64,000 nucleotides of DNA from Streptomyces longwoodensis (GCF_001514125.1 NZ_KQ948564.1:63408-127407), one strand, 5' to 3'. Positions 9,001 to 17,447 are shown, counted from the first letter of the stretch. Notes: generated from the sequence alone by a model not told the origin. A program made the numbers and translations.

Positions 9001-9714
9001 GCCGAGCTGATGACGGTCAAGCCGCTGCGCAAGGGCTACTGGCAGCTCGACAGCGCGAGCAGCGGCTCCTCCGCCGAGACCGGCGGCGGCCAGGCGCTGA
9101 CCCTCGCGGGCAACGCGGCCATCTACCGCCCGGCCGACCCGCTGTTCGACACCGCCGCCCTGGTGGGCGACGGCAACCTCGTCCTGGACGGCGACGGGGA
9201 CTACGCGTCCACCGCGACCGCCCCGGTCACCGGCAACACCAGCTTCACGGTCTCGGCCCGCGCCCAGCTCACCTCGCTGGACCCGGAGAAGTCCCAGACC
9301 GTGCTGTCGCTGCCGGGCGCCAACGCCAACCGCATCCAGGTCCGCTACCAGGCGGCCACTCAGCAGTGGGAGCTGGCCATCGCGAAGACCGACACGGCCG
9401 GCGCGCAGGTCGTCACCTACACCGACGACCAGGAACTGCCCGACACGGGCGGCTCCGGCCAGCACCTGGCGGTCGTCTACGACGCCTTCGCCAACTCGGT
9501 GCGGCTGTACGTCGAGGGCCAGCTCGTGGCGGGCGCCTACGGCAAGGACGACACCCTGTGGTCCGCCACCGGCGGCCTGCAGGTGGGCCGTTCGCTGCGC
9601 GGGGCCAGCGAGTACTTCGCCGGCGCCGTCGACGAGGTCCGCGTCTACAGCGGTGCCGCCGACCAGATCGCGGTCCAGCAGATGAGCCTGCTGGAGTCCG
9701 TCCCCGACATGTGA
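6034..9714 (+). CDS. Secreted LamG-domain protein upstream of the RHS toxin
   Basis: A GTG at 6034 with GGAG nine bases upstream gives 1,226 residues; an ATG at 6058 is the alternative. The N-terminus has a twin-basic start (MRRGVLRR) followed by a hydrophobic Ala/Val core and an AVLPDG exit, so it is exported. Two LamG/concanavalin-like domains are visible. The first spans about residues 818-992 (GGKVDKAARFDGSSGAYLDA to AEVRVFDRVLPP). The second spans about 1047-1219 (GNLVLDGDGDYAST to DEVRVYSGAA). The middle, with the DRDG-like turns and Trp/Tyr-rich strands around residues 560-780, looks like immunoglobulin/FN3-type modules. LamG proteins of this layout commonly precede RHS/YD-repeat genes in Streptomyces. 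Carbohydrate binding is a family expectation, not something shown here. Confidence 0.85.
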   Translation: MSADRHTPMRRGVLRRAAVAAAVAGAVAAGGLAVLPDGGPGHGPAPVAADQPVVTEQQALARAKDSGKKTEVVGLRTERREIFAEPDGTFTAREYTEPVRTVQGGKWVPIDPTLVRRADGGWSPKAATVDLAFSAGQAGRPFVTMQRAGREFALTWPYGKLPAPRVEGETATYVDALPGVDLTVRAETDGFGHLLVVKTPEAAADPRLAALDLGLTTDGLKVAEDATGAIVAEDAVVGGTVFEAGKPAMWDSAAVQEAAAKEDGPKAVARAVKSAAASADTAAATPSPTVGPKAPAASRAPQASKTPEAALEGPGGGGKVAPLDVAVGKGKLRLVPDQKLLRGKDTVFPVVIDPIQRTTSRSSWTGVMSGMPGEQDWKYSGSAGVGKCPTDYNPVSCNGVGVRRVMFTLPLSFYKGKQILGATFSARVEHIYSASPTAEPIQLYRIGGQNYSLSSSSSWSNTSDDWDDYLQTVDKAISPTSCSSQPNLNFESGATGELTSEVKTAAAGGWNSMTLGLRAADESRFAEWKRICGNAFLSVKYNNLPRQIKTSDMSTDPGGVCKWGSGRAYTDTPPKLMAIASDPDHGNGQTDKVKVQFKVEWGGSSPGSYTYTTPDWLSPTTATKFTHTVKSTIPQNTVIYWSARAYDGDGYGPWSSEGDTPQRCEFMYDKTWPGKPLVLSKQYPSDTVYHDGVGTYGTFTFSPNPNDSVLDADVVKYTYSFDGAAPLPLNPSTGGGSVSLQWMPTRAGRHVLEVVAIDKANHASSTPYDFLVSEGKPVVAQWNLADQAGDTEAHDESGEFSATAGTNVAFGVDGPGGKVDKAARFDGSSGAYLDASETVLDTSKSFSVSAWVRPTALDKDMTIVSQDGTGEPGFTLGYDAGAQTWKFAVPVNDVDSLGEWKAVSTGVSVVKDQWVLLTGVYDAQKTGGPQLQLYINKDLKGSAARRSAWKSYGPLQIGRTTAKSGYRDHFTGDLAEVRVFDRVLPPAQVAELMTVKPLRKGYWQLDSASSGSSAETGGGQALTLAGNAAIYRPADPLFDTAALVGDGNLVLDGDGDYASTATAPVTGNTSFTVSARAQLTSLDPEKSQTVLSLPGANANRIQVRYQAATQQWELAIAKTDTAGAQVVTYTDDQELPDTGGSGQHLAVVYDAFANSVRLYVEGQLVAGAYGKDDTLWSATGGLQVGRSLRGASEYFAGAVDEVRVYSGAADQIAVQQMSLLESVPDM

Positions 9715-9733
9715 CGGGTGGTCGTCGAGCGTG

Positions 9734-9762
9734 GCGTGCCGGGTCCTTCGGGCCCGGCACGC
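9734..9762 (+). terminator. Hairpin between the LamG and RHS genes
   Basis: A 13-bp stem (9734-9746 with 9750-9762, one G-U pair) with a 3-base loop sits 20 bases after the LamG stop. There is no T-run. Confidence 0.65.
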
Positions 9763-9852
9763 CCGTCCGGGGCCCGCTTCGCTTCCCTCAGTTCCCTTCC
9801 TCGTCTCCTTCCCATCCATGACGTACTCCTTCTGCAAGGGAGTTGTTCCCGC

Positions 9853-12800
9853 ATGCCATTTCGTGGCCGCTCACTGAGCCGCCGCATGCCCAGACGGACG
9901 GTCGTCGCGACAGTGATCGGGCTTTCGCTCGCGCTGTCCGCGTCGTCGGTCCAGGCGTCGGTGCTCGACGACGGCGACCGGGGCCGCACCAGCCGCCCCG
10001 GCGTCCAGGACGACGGCGATCCCGCCAAGGGGCGCGACGCCAGGTCGACCTCCCGCCCCTCCGACCCGGCGCACAAGGCCGCGGTCAAGGGGCTCGACAA
10101 GGCGGTGTGGCCCCACCGGGGCGGCGCCGACGTGGCCCTCGGGGCCACCACCGAGGCGGGCGGCCTGCCCGTGACGGTCGGCGCGCCCGCCGCGAAGCCG
10201 AAGGCCGCCAAGAGCGCGGCCGCCGCGGGCCCCGCAGCCCCCGCGTCCACCGCGCCCGGCAAGGTCCGCGTCGACGTCCTCGACCCGGCCCGCGCGGCCC
10301 GGCTCGGCGCCGGCGTCCTGCTCGGCGTGGCCCGCGCCGACGGCGGCACCCGCTCCGGCACGGTCCGCCTCAGCGTGGACTACTCGCGGTTCGCCGAGGG
10401 CTTCGGCGGGTCGTACGCCTCCCGGCTCCGGCTCGTCCAGCTCCCCGCGTGCGCGGCCCTCGCCGCGCCCGGCAGCAAGGACTGCCCGCAGCAGCCGACG
10501 GTGCTGCCCACGGTCAACGACGTCCGCAAGGGCACCGTCTCCGCCGACGTGACCGCCGCCCCGGCCGCCGCCGAGGGTGTGTCCACCATGGCCGGGACGG
10601 CGACCTCGCTCGTCGCGGTCGCGGCCGGCCCGTCCTCCGCGCAGGGCACCTACCAGGCCACGGCGCTGGCGCCCTCCGCGAGCTGGAGCGTCGCCACCTC
10701 CTCCGGCGCGTTCAACTGGAACTACCCGCTGCGCTCCGTGCCGACGCCGGGCGGCCTGGTCCCCACCGTGGGCCTCGGCTACTCCTCGCAGTCGGCGGAC
10801 GGCCGCACCTCCGCGACCAACAACCAGGGCTCGTGGATCGGTGAGGGCTTCTCCTACGACCCGGGCTACGTCGAGCGGCGCTACAAGCCCTGCTCCGACG
10901 ACGGCCACAGCGGTTCCGGCGAGCAGTGCTGGGCGTTCGACAACGCCACCGTCATGCTCAACGGCTCGGCCGGCGAGCTGGTCAAGGACGACACCACCGG
11001 CGAGTGGCACATGTCGTCCGACGACGGCAGCAAGGTCGAGAAGCTGACCGGCGCCACCAACGGCGACAACGACGGCGAGTACTGGCGCATCACCACCTCG
11101 GACGGCACCGAGTACTACTTCGGCCAGAACCGCCTGCCGGGCTGGGCCTCGGGCAACGAGGAGACCAACTCCACCTGGACCGCGCCGGTGTTCGGCGACG
11201 ACTCCGGCGAGCCCTGCTACAACGCCACGTTCACCAGCGCCCACTGCCAGCAGGCCTGGCGCTGGAGCCTGGACTACGTCAAGGACACCCACGGCAACGT
11301 GATGTCCTACTTCTACGACCGCGAGACCAACTACTACGCCCTGAACGGCAAGACGGACGTCAACGGCACGGCGTACCACCGCGGCGGCTACCTGAAGCGC
11401 ATCGACTACGGCCAGCGCGACGGCCAGGCCTACGCCGCCAAGGCGCCGGCCCGGATCGTGTTCAACACCGCCGAACGCTGCCTGCCCGACGCCGACTTCG
11501 ACTGCGCGGAGAGCAAGCGCACCAAGGCCAACGCCTCCCACTGGCCGGACGTCCCGGTCGACCAGGAGTGCAAGTCCGGCACCAAGTGCACCATGCCCGT
11601 GCAGACGTTCTGGACCACCAAGCGGCTGACGTCGGTCGTCACGCAGATGCGCAAGGACGCCACCAGCTACCAGGACGTGGACGCCTGGACCCTCACGCAC
11701 CTGTTCACCGACAACGGCGACGACTCCAAGACGCTGTGGCTGTCGAAGATCGAGCACGAGGGCCGCGCCGGCACGGCGGTCAAGCTGCCCTCCGTGGACC
11801 TGTTCGGCGAGCAGCTCGCCAACCGGGTCGACGCGATCGGCGACAACATCGCGCCGTTCCTCCGCTTCCGCCTGTCGATGGTGCTCAGCGAGACCGGCGC
11901 CCAGCTCGACGTCACCTACGCGCCCACCGACTGCACGAAGTCCGCGCTGCCCAAGCCGGGCGAGTCGACCAAGCGCTGCTACCCGGTGAAGTGGGCCCCG
12001 CCGGGCTACGTCGACCCGATCACCGACTGGTTCCACAAGTACGTGGTCTCCGCGGTCATCGAGACCGACCGCACCGGCGGCAGCGACTCGATGGTCACGC
12101 GCTACGACTACCAGGGCGACGCGGCCTGGCGTAAGGCGAAGCCGGACGGCATCACCGACGCCAAGTACCTGACCTGGGGCGGCTGGCAGGGCTACGGCAA
12201 GGTCAAGGTCACCAGCGGCACGTCCGACGTGCAGAAGACCCGGATCGACTACACGTTCATGCAGGGCATGGACGGCGACGCCGACCCGGCCGGCGGCACC
12301 CGCTCGGTGACCGTCAAGGACTCCACCGGCGCCGCTTACACGGACGACGAGGAGTTCACCGGCCACCAGCTGGAGGCCGCCACCTACGACGGCGCCAAGC
12401 TGATCTCCAAGACGATCGACACCCCTTGGAAGGCGTACACCGCCACCCAGAAGAGCAGTTGGGGCACCACCCGGGCGGCGGTCGTCCGCTCCCAGGTCGG
12501 CCGCGGCTTCAGCCTGAAGTCCGACGGGACCTGGCAGGAGACGAAGTCCACCACGACGTACGACGCGGCCAAGGGCGGCCGGGTCACCCAGGTCGAGGAC
12601 CTCGGTGACGTCGGGTCCGCCAAGGACGACTCCTGCACCCGCACGACCTACGCGGACAACACGGCGAAGAACATCCTCTCGCTGCCGTCCCGGGTCGAGT
12701 CGGTCTCGGTGAAGTGCTCCGCCACCCCGGACCGCAAGACCCAGGTCCTGGCGGACGAGCGCACCTCGTACGACAACCTCGCCTTCGGCGCCGCCCCCAC

Positions 12801-15800
12801 CAAGGGCGACGCGACGAAGACCGAGCGCATGACGGCCCACGACGGCACGACCGCGACGTACCAGGTCACCGGCACCACGGCCTACGACACCTACGGCCGC
12901 CCGACGTCCCAGAAGGACGCCAAGCTCAACGAGACCAAGACCGGCTACACGGAGACCAACGGCCTGCTGACGCAGACCAAGGTCACCAACGCCCTCGGCC
13001 ACATCACGACCACCGACTACGCCCCCGCCTGGGGCATGTCTAAGGGCCAGACCGACCCGAACGGCCAGCGCACCGACCTCGCGTACGACGCCCTGGGCCG
13101 CCTCACCTCGGTGTGGCTCGCCGACCGCGCCTCGACGCAGACGCCGAGCATCAAGTACGGCTACACCGTCCGCAAGGACAAGGTCACCGCGATCAAGACC
13201 GAGAAGGTCGAGAACGACGGCTCCTACGGCGCCGAGTACCAGCTCTACGACAGCCTCCTGCGCCCCCGCCAGATCCAGACCGAGGGTCCTGACGGCACCC
13301 GCATGGTCGCGGACACCTGGTACGACGGCACGGGCAACGTCCGCAAGACGAACTCCACGTACAACGCGGCGGGCGCGGCCTCCGACGAACTGCTGCTGGT
13401 GAGCAACGGTCAGGTCGGTGCGCAGAGCCTGCTGGAGTACGACGGGGTCGGGCGTTCCACGGCCCAGATCTTCGCCGTGTCCGGCGCCGAGCAGTGGCGC
13501 ACCACGACCAGCTACGACGGCGAGCTGACCCACGTCGACCCGCCCGTCGGCGGTGTGCCCACCACCACGGTCACCGACGACCAGGGCAACGTCGCGGAGA
13601 TCCGCCACTACCGCGGCTCCTCGCCCGGCGCGGGTGTGCCGTACGACTCCACCAAGTACACCTACAACACCAAGGGCCTGCTGGAGACGGTCACCGACGC
13701 CAAGGGCAACGTGTGGCGGTACGAGTACGACCAGCTGGGCCGCAAGACCAGGAGCATCGACCCGGACGCGGGCACCTCGCGCACGGAGTACGACGAGCTG
13801 GACCGGCCCGTCGCCACCTGGGACGGCCGGCAGAAGAAGACCTCGACGGTGTACGACAAGCTCGGCCGCGTCGAGTCCACCTGGCAGGGTGACCCCACTA
13901 CGGGCACCAAGCTGAGCGAGACCAAGTACGACAAGGCGGGGTGGCTCGGCCAGGCCTACGGCTTCCTGAGCTATACCTCCCCGACGGAGTACTTCGCCAC
14001 GGCGATCCAGTCGATGGACGAGTTCTACCGTCCGCTGAAGACGGCCTACCAGGTCCCCGCCTCGCAGGGGTCCCTCGCGGGCACCTACGTCTTCTCCACG
14101 TCGTACAACCGGGACGGCACGGTCCGCGGCACCACGATGCCGGCCATCGGTGACCTCCCGGCCGAGGCGCTGACCTACACGTACGACGACCTCCAGCGCC
14201 CGGTGACGATGACGGGTTCCACGCCGTACGTCACGAACACGACCTACTCCGGCAAGAGCCTCGTGCAGCAGCTGGAGCTGTCCACGGGCAGCGGGAAGAA
14301 GGTCTGGCAGACCTACAGCTACGAGAAGGGCACCGACCGGCTGACCCGCTCGGTGGTCGACGTCTACGGCGCGACCGCCCCGGCGAAGGACTCCCGGTAC
14401 TCCTACGACCAGGCGGGCAACGTCCTGTCCATCGCGGACACGGCGAACTCCGCGGCCCCGGACGTGCAGTGCTTCGCCTACGACGGCAGGCAGCGGCTGG
14501 CGGACGCCTGGACCCCGGCTGCCACGGCGGCCACCGCCGCCGGCACCGGTACCCGCGGCTCCACCACCCCGGTGGACGGCACGGGCCCCTCGGCCTGTGA
14601 CGCCGCCGCCGGTGCGAGCGCCCTCGGCGGTCCGGCCCCGTACTGGAAGTCGTACGAGACCGACGCCATCGGCAACCGCGTCTCGGACACCGTCCACGAC
14701 ACCGGGCTCGACGCGGCAAAGAACATCACCCGCAGCTACGAGTACGGCACGGCGGGCGCCGCGGGCGACGGCCCGCACCAGGTCACCAAGGTCACCGAGA
14801 AGACGCCGACCGGTGACCGGCAGTCGACGTACGAGTACGACGACTCCGGCAACACCACCAAGCGGACCATCGGCGGCAACGCCCAGGGCCTGCTGTGGGA
14901 CGACACCGGCAAGCTCAGCGAGGTCACCGAGGCGAACGGCTCGAAGACCAGCTACGTCTACGACGGCGCCGGCAGCCGGCTCGTCCGCAAGGACCCGACC
15001 GGCACGACCGTCTACCTGCCGGGCACCGAGCTGAAGCTGTCGGCGGACGGTACGAAGACCGAGGCCACCCGCTACTACGACTTCGCCGGCCAGTCCGTCG
15101 CGGTCCGCACGGCGAACAAGGTCTCCTTCGTCGGGTCCGACCACCACGGAACCGGCGAGGTGGCCATCGACGCGGCCACGGGGGCGATCAGCCAGCGCCG
15201 CTACGACCCCTTCGGTGTTGAACGTGGTGCGACGACCGGCGTCTGGCCGGGGCAGAAGGGCTACGTCGGCGGCACGATCGACGCCTCGACCGGCCTGACG
15301 CACCTCGGGGCGCGTGAGTACGACGCGGTGATCGGCAAGTTCATCTCGGTCGACCCGATCATCGACGTCACCCAGCCGCAGCAGATCAACGGCTACGCCT
15401 ACGCGAACAACTCGCCGGTCACCCACGCCGACCCGAGCGGCATGATCATCCCGGAGTGCCGGGAGGGTCTGATCGAGTGCCGGGGCGGCATGCCCGTCAC
15501 GGACGTCGACCCCGGGGTGCAGAAGGCGCAGCAGGAGACCAGCAAGGCCTCCTCCGAGCTGGCCGGCGCCCAGATGCAGCAGGCCTCCGCCAAGCAGCGC
15601 ATCAAGTCCGCCGGCAAGGCGCTGGTCAAGATCGCCCGGGACATCCTGGGCGTGGACGCGGCGCTGGACTGCATCTCCAGCGGCGACGTCGGCGCGTGCG
15701 GCGAGACCCTGCTCAACATCGCGGGCAGCTTCGCGGGCGGCCTGGCGGGCAAGATCCTCGCCAAGTACGGCGCCCCGTGGAAGTGGGCCAAGGGCATCAA

Positions 15801-16824
15801 GCTCGCCAAGCGCGTGGCCGGCCTGGTCGGCGACCTGATCGGCGGCGTGAAGGGCCTGTGGAAGGCCAACAAGGCGGTCGGCAAGGCCCGCATGGGCCTG
15901 ACGAAGGCGACGGAGAAACTGGCCGCGGCCCAGAAGAAGGCAGCGGAGGCCCTCAAGAAGAGGAAGAAGACCGAGGAGGGTGGCGGCGGTTCCTGCCCGA
16001 TCGGAGGCAAGCACAGCTTCCTGCCGGGCACGAAGGTGCTGCTCGCAGGCGGCAAGACCAAGAAGATCGAGAAGGTCAGGCTCGGCGACAAGGTCGTCGT
16101 GACCGACCCGAAGACGGGTGCCACCAAGGTCCGCGAGGTCGTCGGCACGATCGTCACCGAGGACGACAAGCACTTCGTCGACCTGACGATCAAGACGAAG
16201 TCCGGCAAAACGGAGTCTCTCGTCTCCACGACGACGCACCCGTTCTGGTCGGACTCCGAGCAGGCCTGGATCGAAGCGGGCGACCTGAAACTGGGCACGG
16301 GTCTGCATACGGCGAATGGTGAGCCGGTGGAACTCACCGCAATCCGTGCCTTCGACCGGCGCCAGCGCACGCACGACCTGACGGTCGAGGATGTCCACAC
16401 GTATTACGTGCAGGCGGCGACTGTTCCGTTGCTGGTGCACAACTGTGGTGAGGACGGCGACTACTTGTATCGTGGAGTGCCTAATGGACACTCCAAGTAC
16501 GACGATGCTCTGGAAGGGCGCGCAGTGCCTCACGGAGGACATTCGGATCCCGGTCGACATGCAGGTGGCAACACCGACAGTGAATTCACCTCATGGACTC
16601 ATGACTACGAAGGCGTTGCTCTTGACGCGGCGGAAGAACTGGGTTCAGGGGGCATCGTGATGCGTATTCCTCGATCCAGTGTGCCCGCGGGGAGAGACGT
16701 GCAGATCCATGACACCGACTACGAGGTCTATGAGGAGTCGGAGCACGCCCTGCGAGGGGTGATCGAGGGTGCCGAAATCAGTATCGATAGGGGCCCCTGG
16801 CGCAGGCCTGGCGGTGCAGGGTGA
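9853..16824 (+). CDS. RHS/YD-repeat polymorphic toxin with Hint domain and ART-like C-terminal toxin
   Basis: An ATG at 9853 follows AAGGGAG by nine bases, giving 2,323 residues. The signal region (basic start, then VVATVIGLSLALSASS) is followed by a long Ala-rich linker. An N-terminal beta-rich domain leads into YD repeats (YDALGRLTSVW, YDQLGRKTRSI, YDKLGRVEST and others, roughly residues 1010-1780). The RHS-associated core follows (YDPFGVERG, YVGGTIDASTGLTHLGAREYD, GYAYANNSPVTHADPSG; about 1784-1863). After a Lys/Ala-rich coiled segment comes a Hint domain (about 2048-2197) ending VHN-C, then a 126-residue tip. RHS proteins form a shell that encloses a toxin released by cleavage. The tip has an ART-like layout. 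The next gene overlaps the stop and is the likely antidote. Targets are unknown. Confidence 0.92.
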   Translation: MPFRGRSLSRRMPRRTVVATVIGLSLALSASSVQASVLDDGDRGRTSRPGVQDDGDPAKGRDARSTSRPSDPAHKAAVKGLDKAVWPHRGGADVALGATTEAGGLPVTVGAPAAKPKAAKSAAAAGPAAPASTAPGKVRVDVLDPARAARLGAGVLLGVARADGGTRSGTVRLSVDYSRFAEGFGGSYASRLRLVQLPACAALAAPGSKDCPQQPTVLPTVNDVRKGTVSADVTAAPAAAEGVSTMAGTATSLVAVAAGPSSAQGTYQATALAPSASWSVATSSGAFNWNYPLRSVPTPGGLVPTVGLGYSSQSADGRTSATNNQGSWIGEGFSYDPGYVERRYKPCSDDGHSGSGEQCWAFDNATVMLNGSAGELVKDDTTGEWHMSSDDGSKVEKLTGATNGDNDGEYWRITTSDGTEYYFGQNRLPGWASGNEETNSTWTAPVFGDDSGEPCYNATFTSAHCQQAWRWSLDYVKDTHGNVMSYFYDRETNYYALNGKTDVNGTAYHRGGYLKRIDYGQRDGQAYAAKAPARIVFNTAERCLPDADFDCAESKRTKANASHWPDVPVDQECKSGTKCTMPVQTFWTTKRLTSVVTQMRKDATSYQDVDAWTLTHLFTDNGDDSKTLWLSKIEHEGRAGTAVKLPSVDLFGEQLANRVDAIGDNIAPFLRFRLSMVLSETGAQLDVTYAPTDCTKSALPKPGESTKRCYPVKWAPPGYVDPITDWFHKYVVSAVIETDRTGGSDSMVTRYDYQGDAAWRKAKPDGITDAKYLTWGGWQGYGKVKVTSGTSDVQKTRIDYTFMQGMDGDADPAGGTRSVTVKDSTGAAYTDDEEFTGHQLEAATYDGAKLISKTIDTPWKAYTATQKSSWGTTRAAVVRSQVGRGFSLKSDGTWQETKSTTTYDAAKGGRVTQVEDLGDVGSAKDDSCTRTTYADNTAKNILSLPSRVESVSVKCSATPDRKTQVLADERTSYDNLAFGAAPTKGDATKTERMTAHDGTTATYQVTGTTAYDTYGRPTSQKDAKLNETKTGYTETNGLLTQTKVTNALGHITTTDYAPAWGMSKGQTDPNGQRTDLAYDALGRLTSVWLADRASTQTPSIKYGYTVRKDKVTAIKTEKVENDGSYGAEYQLYDSLLRPRQIQTEGPDGTRMVADTWYDGTGNVRKTNSTYNAAGAASDELLLVSNGQVGAQSLLEYDGVGRSTAQIFAVSGAEQWRTTTSYDGELTHVDPPVGGVPTTTVTDDQGNVAEIRHYRGSSPGAGVPYDSTKYTYNTKGLLETVTDAKGNVWRYEYDQLGRKTRSIDPDAGTSRTEYDELDRPVATWDGRQKKTSTVYDKLGRVESTWQGDPTTGTKLSETKYDKAGWLGQAYGFLSYTSPTEYFATAIQSMDEFYRPLKTAYQVPASQGSLAGTYVFSTSYNRDGTVRGTTMPAIGDLPAEALTYTYDDLQRPVTMTGSTPYVTNTTYSGKSLVQQLELSTGSGKKVWQTYSYEKGTDRLTRSVVDVYGATAPAKDSRYSYDQAGNVLSIADTANSAAPDVQCFAYDGRQRLADAWTPAATAATAAGTGTRGSTTPVDGTGPSACDAAAGASALGGPAPYWKSYETDAIGNRVSDTVHDTGLDAAKNITRSYEYGTAGAAGDGPHQVTKVTEKTPTGDRQSTYEYDDSGNTTKRTIGGNAQGLLWDDTGKLSEVTEANGSKTSYVYDGAGSRLVRKDPTGTTVYLPGTELKLSADGTKTEATRYYDFAGQSVAVRTANKVSFVGSDHHGTGEVAIDAATGAISQRRYDPFGVERGATTGVWPGQKGYVGGTIDASTGLTHLGAREYDAVIGKFISVDPIIDVTQPQQINGYAYANNSPVTHADPSGMIIPECREGLIECRGGMPVTDVDPGVQKAQQETSKASSELAGAQMQQASAKQRIKSAGKALVKIARDILGVDAALDCISSGDVGACGETLLNIAGSFAGGLAGKILAKYGAPWKWAKGIKLAKRVAGLVGDLIGGVKGLWKANKAVGKARMGLTKATEKLAAAQKKAAEALKKRKKTEEGGGGSCPIGGKHSFLPGTKVLLAGGKTKKIEKVRLGDKVVVTDPKTGATKVREVVGTIVTEDDKHFVDLTIKTKSGKTESLVSTTTHPFWSDSEQAWIEAGDLKLGTGLHTANGEPVELTAIRAFDRRQRTHDLTVEDVHTYYVQAATVPLLVHNCGEDGDYLYRGVPNGHSKYDDALEGRAVPHGGHSDPGRHAGGNTDSEFTSWTHDYEGVALDAAEELGSGGIVMRIPRSSVPAGRDVQIHDTDYEVYEESEHALRGVIEGAEISIDRGPWRRPGGAG
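15994..16443 (+). other. Hint (hedgehog/intein-type) self-processing domain within the RHS protein
   Basis: Residues 2048-2197 run from a Cys (SCPIGGKHSFLPGTKVLL) through a KIEKVRLGDKVVV strand and a TTTHPFW block to VHTYYVQAATVPLLVHN, directly before Cys2198. The T-x-x-H block and the terminal HN-C are those of polymorphic-toxin Hint domains, which cleave the chain to free the C-terminal toxin. The first Cys lies 8 residues before SFLPGT, slightly further than in many relatives. Confidence 0.85.
16444..16824 (+). other. C-terminal toxin module, ADP-ribosyltransferase-like (candidate)
   Basis: The 126 residues after the Hint cleavage site contain three blocks in the order expected of R-S-E type mono-ADP-ribosyltransferases. 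These are LYRG (Arg2207), EFTSWTHD (Ser2247) and VYEESEHALRG (Glu2295-x-Glu2297). No nuclease or deaminase motif (HNH, HxE-PCxxC) is present. The call rests on motif order only; the molecular target cannot be read. Confidence 0.5.
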
Positions 16825-17249
16825 CGGGAGACGATGCCCCTGGGCAAGACTCGGGAGCTGACGCTGGAGGTTGCGTGGACAGGGATCGCCTTCTGCATCT
16901 CTTGGCAGGAACGGACGAGGTAAGGACTCTCTCTCGAGGTGCCCTTGCCGCAGGTGCCGCATATCAAATGCAGCAAGATGGTGTACCTGTGCATCGTCTG
17001 GTAGGCATCTACGGGAGGCGCGAGCGCATCGCGCAGCGATCGGGTCAGCCGTCCATAGGGTTTGACCGTGCACTCGAAGAACTGCGTACCTTCTCGGGTC
17101 CTGAACTCGCGCTGGGATTCATCGATGACCGTGGGCGAGGGGGTTTCTACTTCCAGCTCTTCTTCGACCCGGCGACGATGTCAGTCGTCACGTGCTTCGG
17201 TATAAAGCCGTCGACGTCGACGTTGACGCAGGAAGTCGGAGGGAGCTGA
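16821..17249 (+). CDS. Candidate immunity protein for the RHS toxin
   Basis: A 142-residue protein starts at GTG 16821, overlapping the toxin stop (GTGA), so it is translated together with it. It has no signal peptide and no membrane segment, as expected for an antidote that neutralises a toxin in the cytoplasm. I do not recognise a family. It is acidic to neutral with an alpha/beta look: a helical N-terminal half (RDRLLHLLAGTDEVRTLS, AYQMQQDGVPVHRLVGIY) and a strand-rich end (GGFYFQLFFDPATMSVVTCF). Codon use is less GC-biased than in neighbouring genes (TCT, GGT, GTA, CAA, ATA-type codons), matching the toxin tip. A stem-loop follows its stop. The immunity role rests on position and overlap. 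Confidence 0.7.
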   Translation: MTGDDAPGQDSGADAGGCVDRDRLLHLLAGTDEVRTLSRGALAAGAAYQMQQDGVPVHRLVGIYGRRERIAQRSGQPSIGFDRALEELRTFSGPELALGFIDDRGRGGFYFQLFFDPATMSVVTCFGIKPSTSTLTQEVGGS

Positions 17250-17284
17250 CGCCGACGTAGCCGTTGGTGACGGCACTGCTGCCT

Positions 17285-17324
17285 CTACGGGGCCCGGTTT
17301 GACCCCTCAAGCCGGGCCCCGTAG
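17285..17324 (+). terminator. Terminator after the toxin-immunity pair
   Basis: A perfect 13-bp stem (17285-17297 with 17312-17324) encloses a 14-base loop, 36 bases after the immunity stop. No T-run follows. Confidence 0.7.
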
Positions 17325-17380
17325 CCTTGACCCTCGGCGTGTCGCCTGACGCGTCACATCCCCGTAAACCTCTTCCTCCG

Positions 17381-17447
17381 GGCAGGCCCCCACGGGTCGG
17401 TCCGGAGAGGCTGCCCGTGCGCCGGGCGGCTGGCCTGCGGGGGTGCC
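17381..17447 (+). promoter_or_regulatory. Structured leader of rplU (candidate)
   Basis: Between the upstream terminator and rplU, GGCA plus CCCCC (17381-17391) can pair with GGGGG plus TGCC (17439-17447). This encloses a second stem, CACGGG (17391-17396) with CCCGTG (17414-17419). The nested fold ends 26 bases before the rplU start. A ribosomal-protein autoregulatory role is inference. Confidence 0.35.

Noticed and set aside
15994..16443. Self-splicing intein inside the RHS protein
   Set aside because: The chain after HN-C is not a continuation of the host domain and no homing endonuclease is present; a C-terminal toxin-releasing Hint fits.
9871..16560. Very long open frame (about 2,200 codons) on the minus strand of the RHS gene
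   Set aside because: It mirrors the RHS gene in a high-GC shadow frame; composition is Gly/Val/Arg/Leu filler with no domain, while the plus frame has full YD-repeat and Hint motifs.
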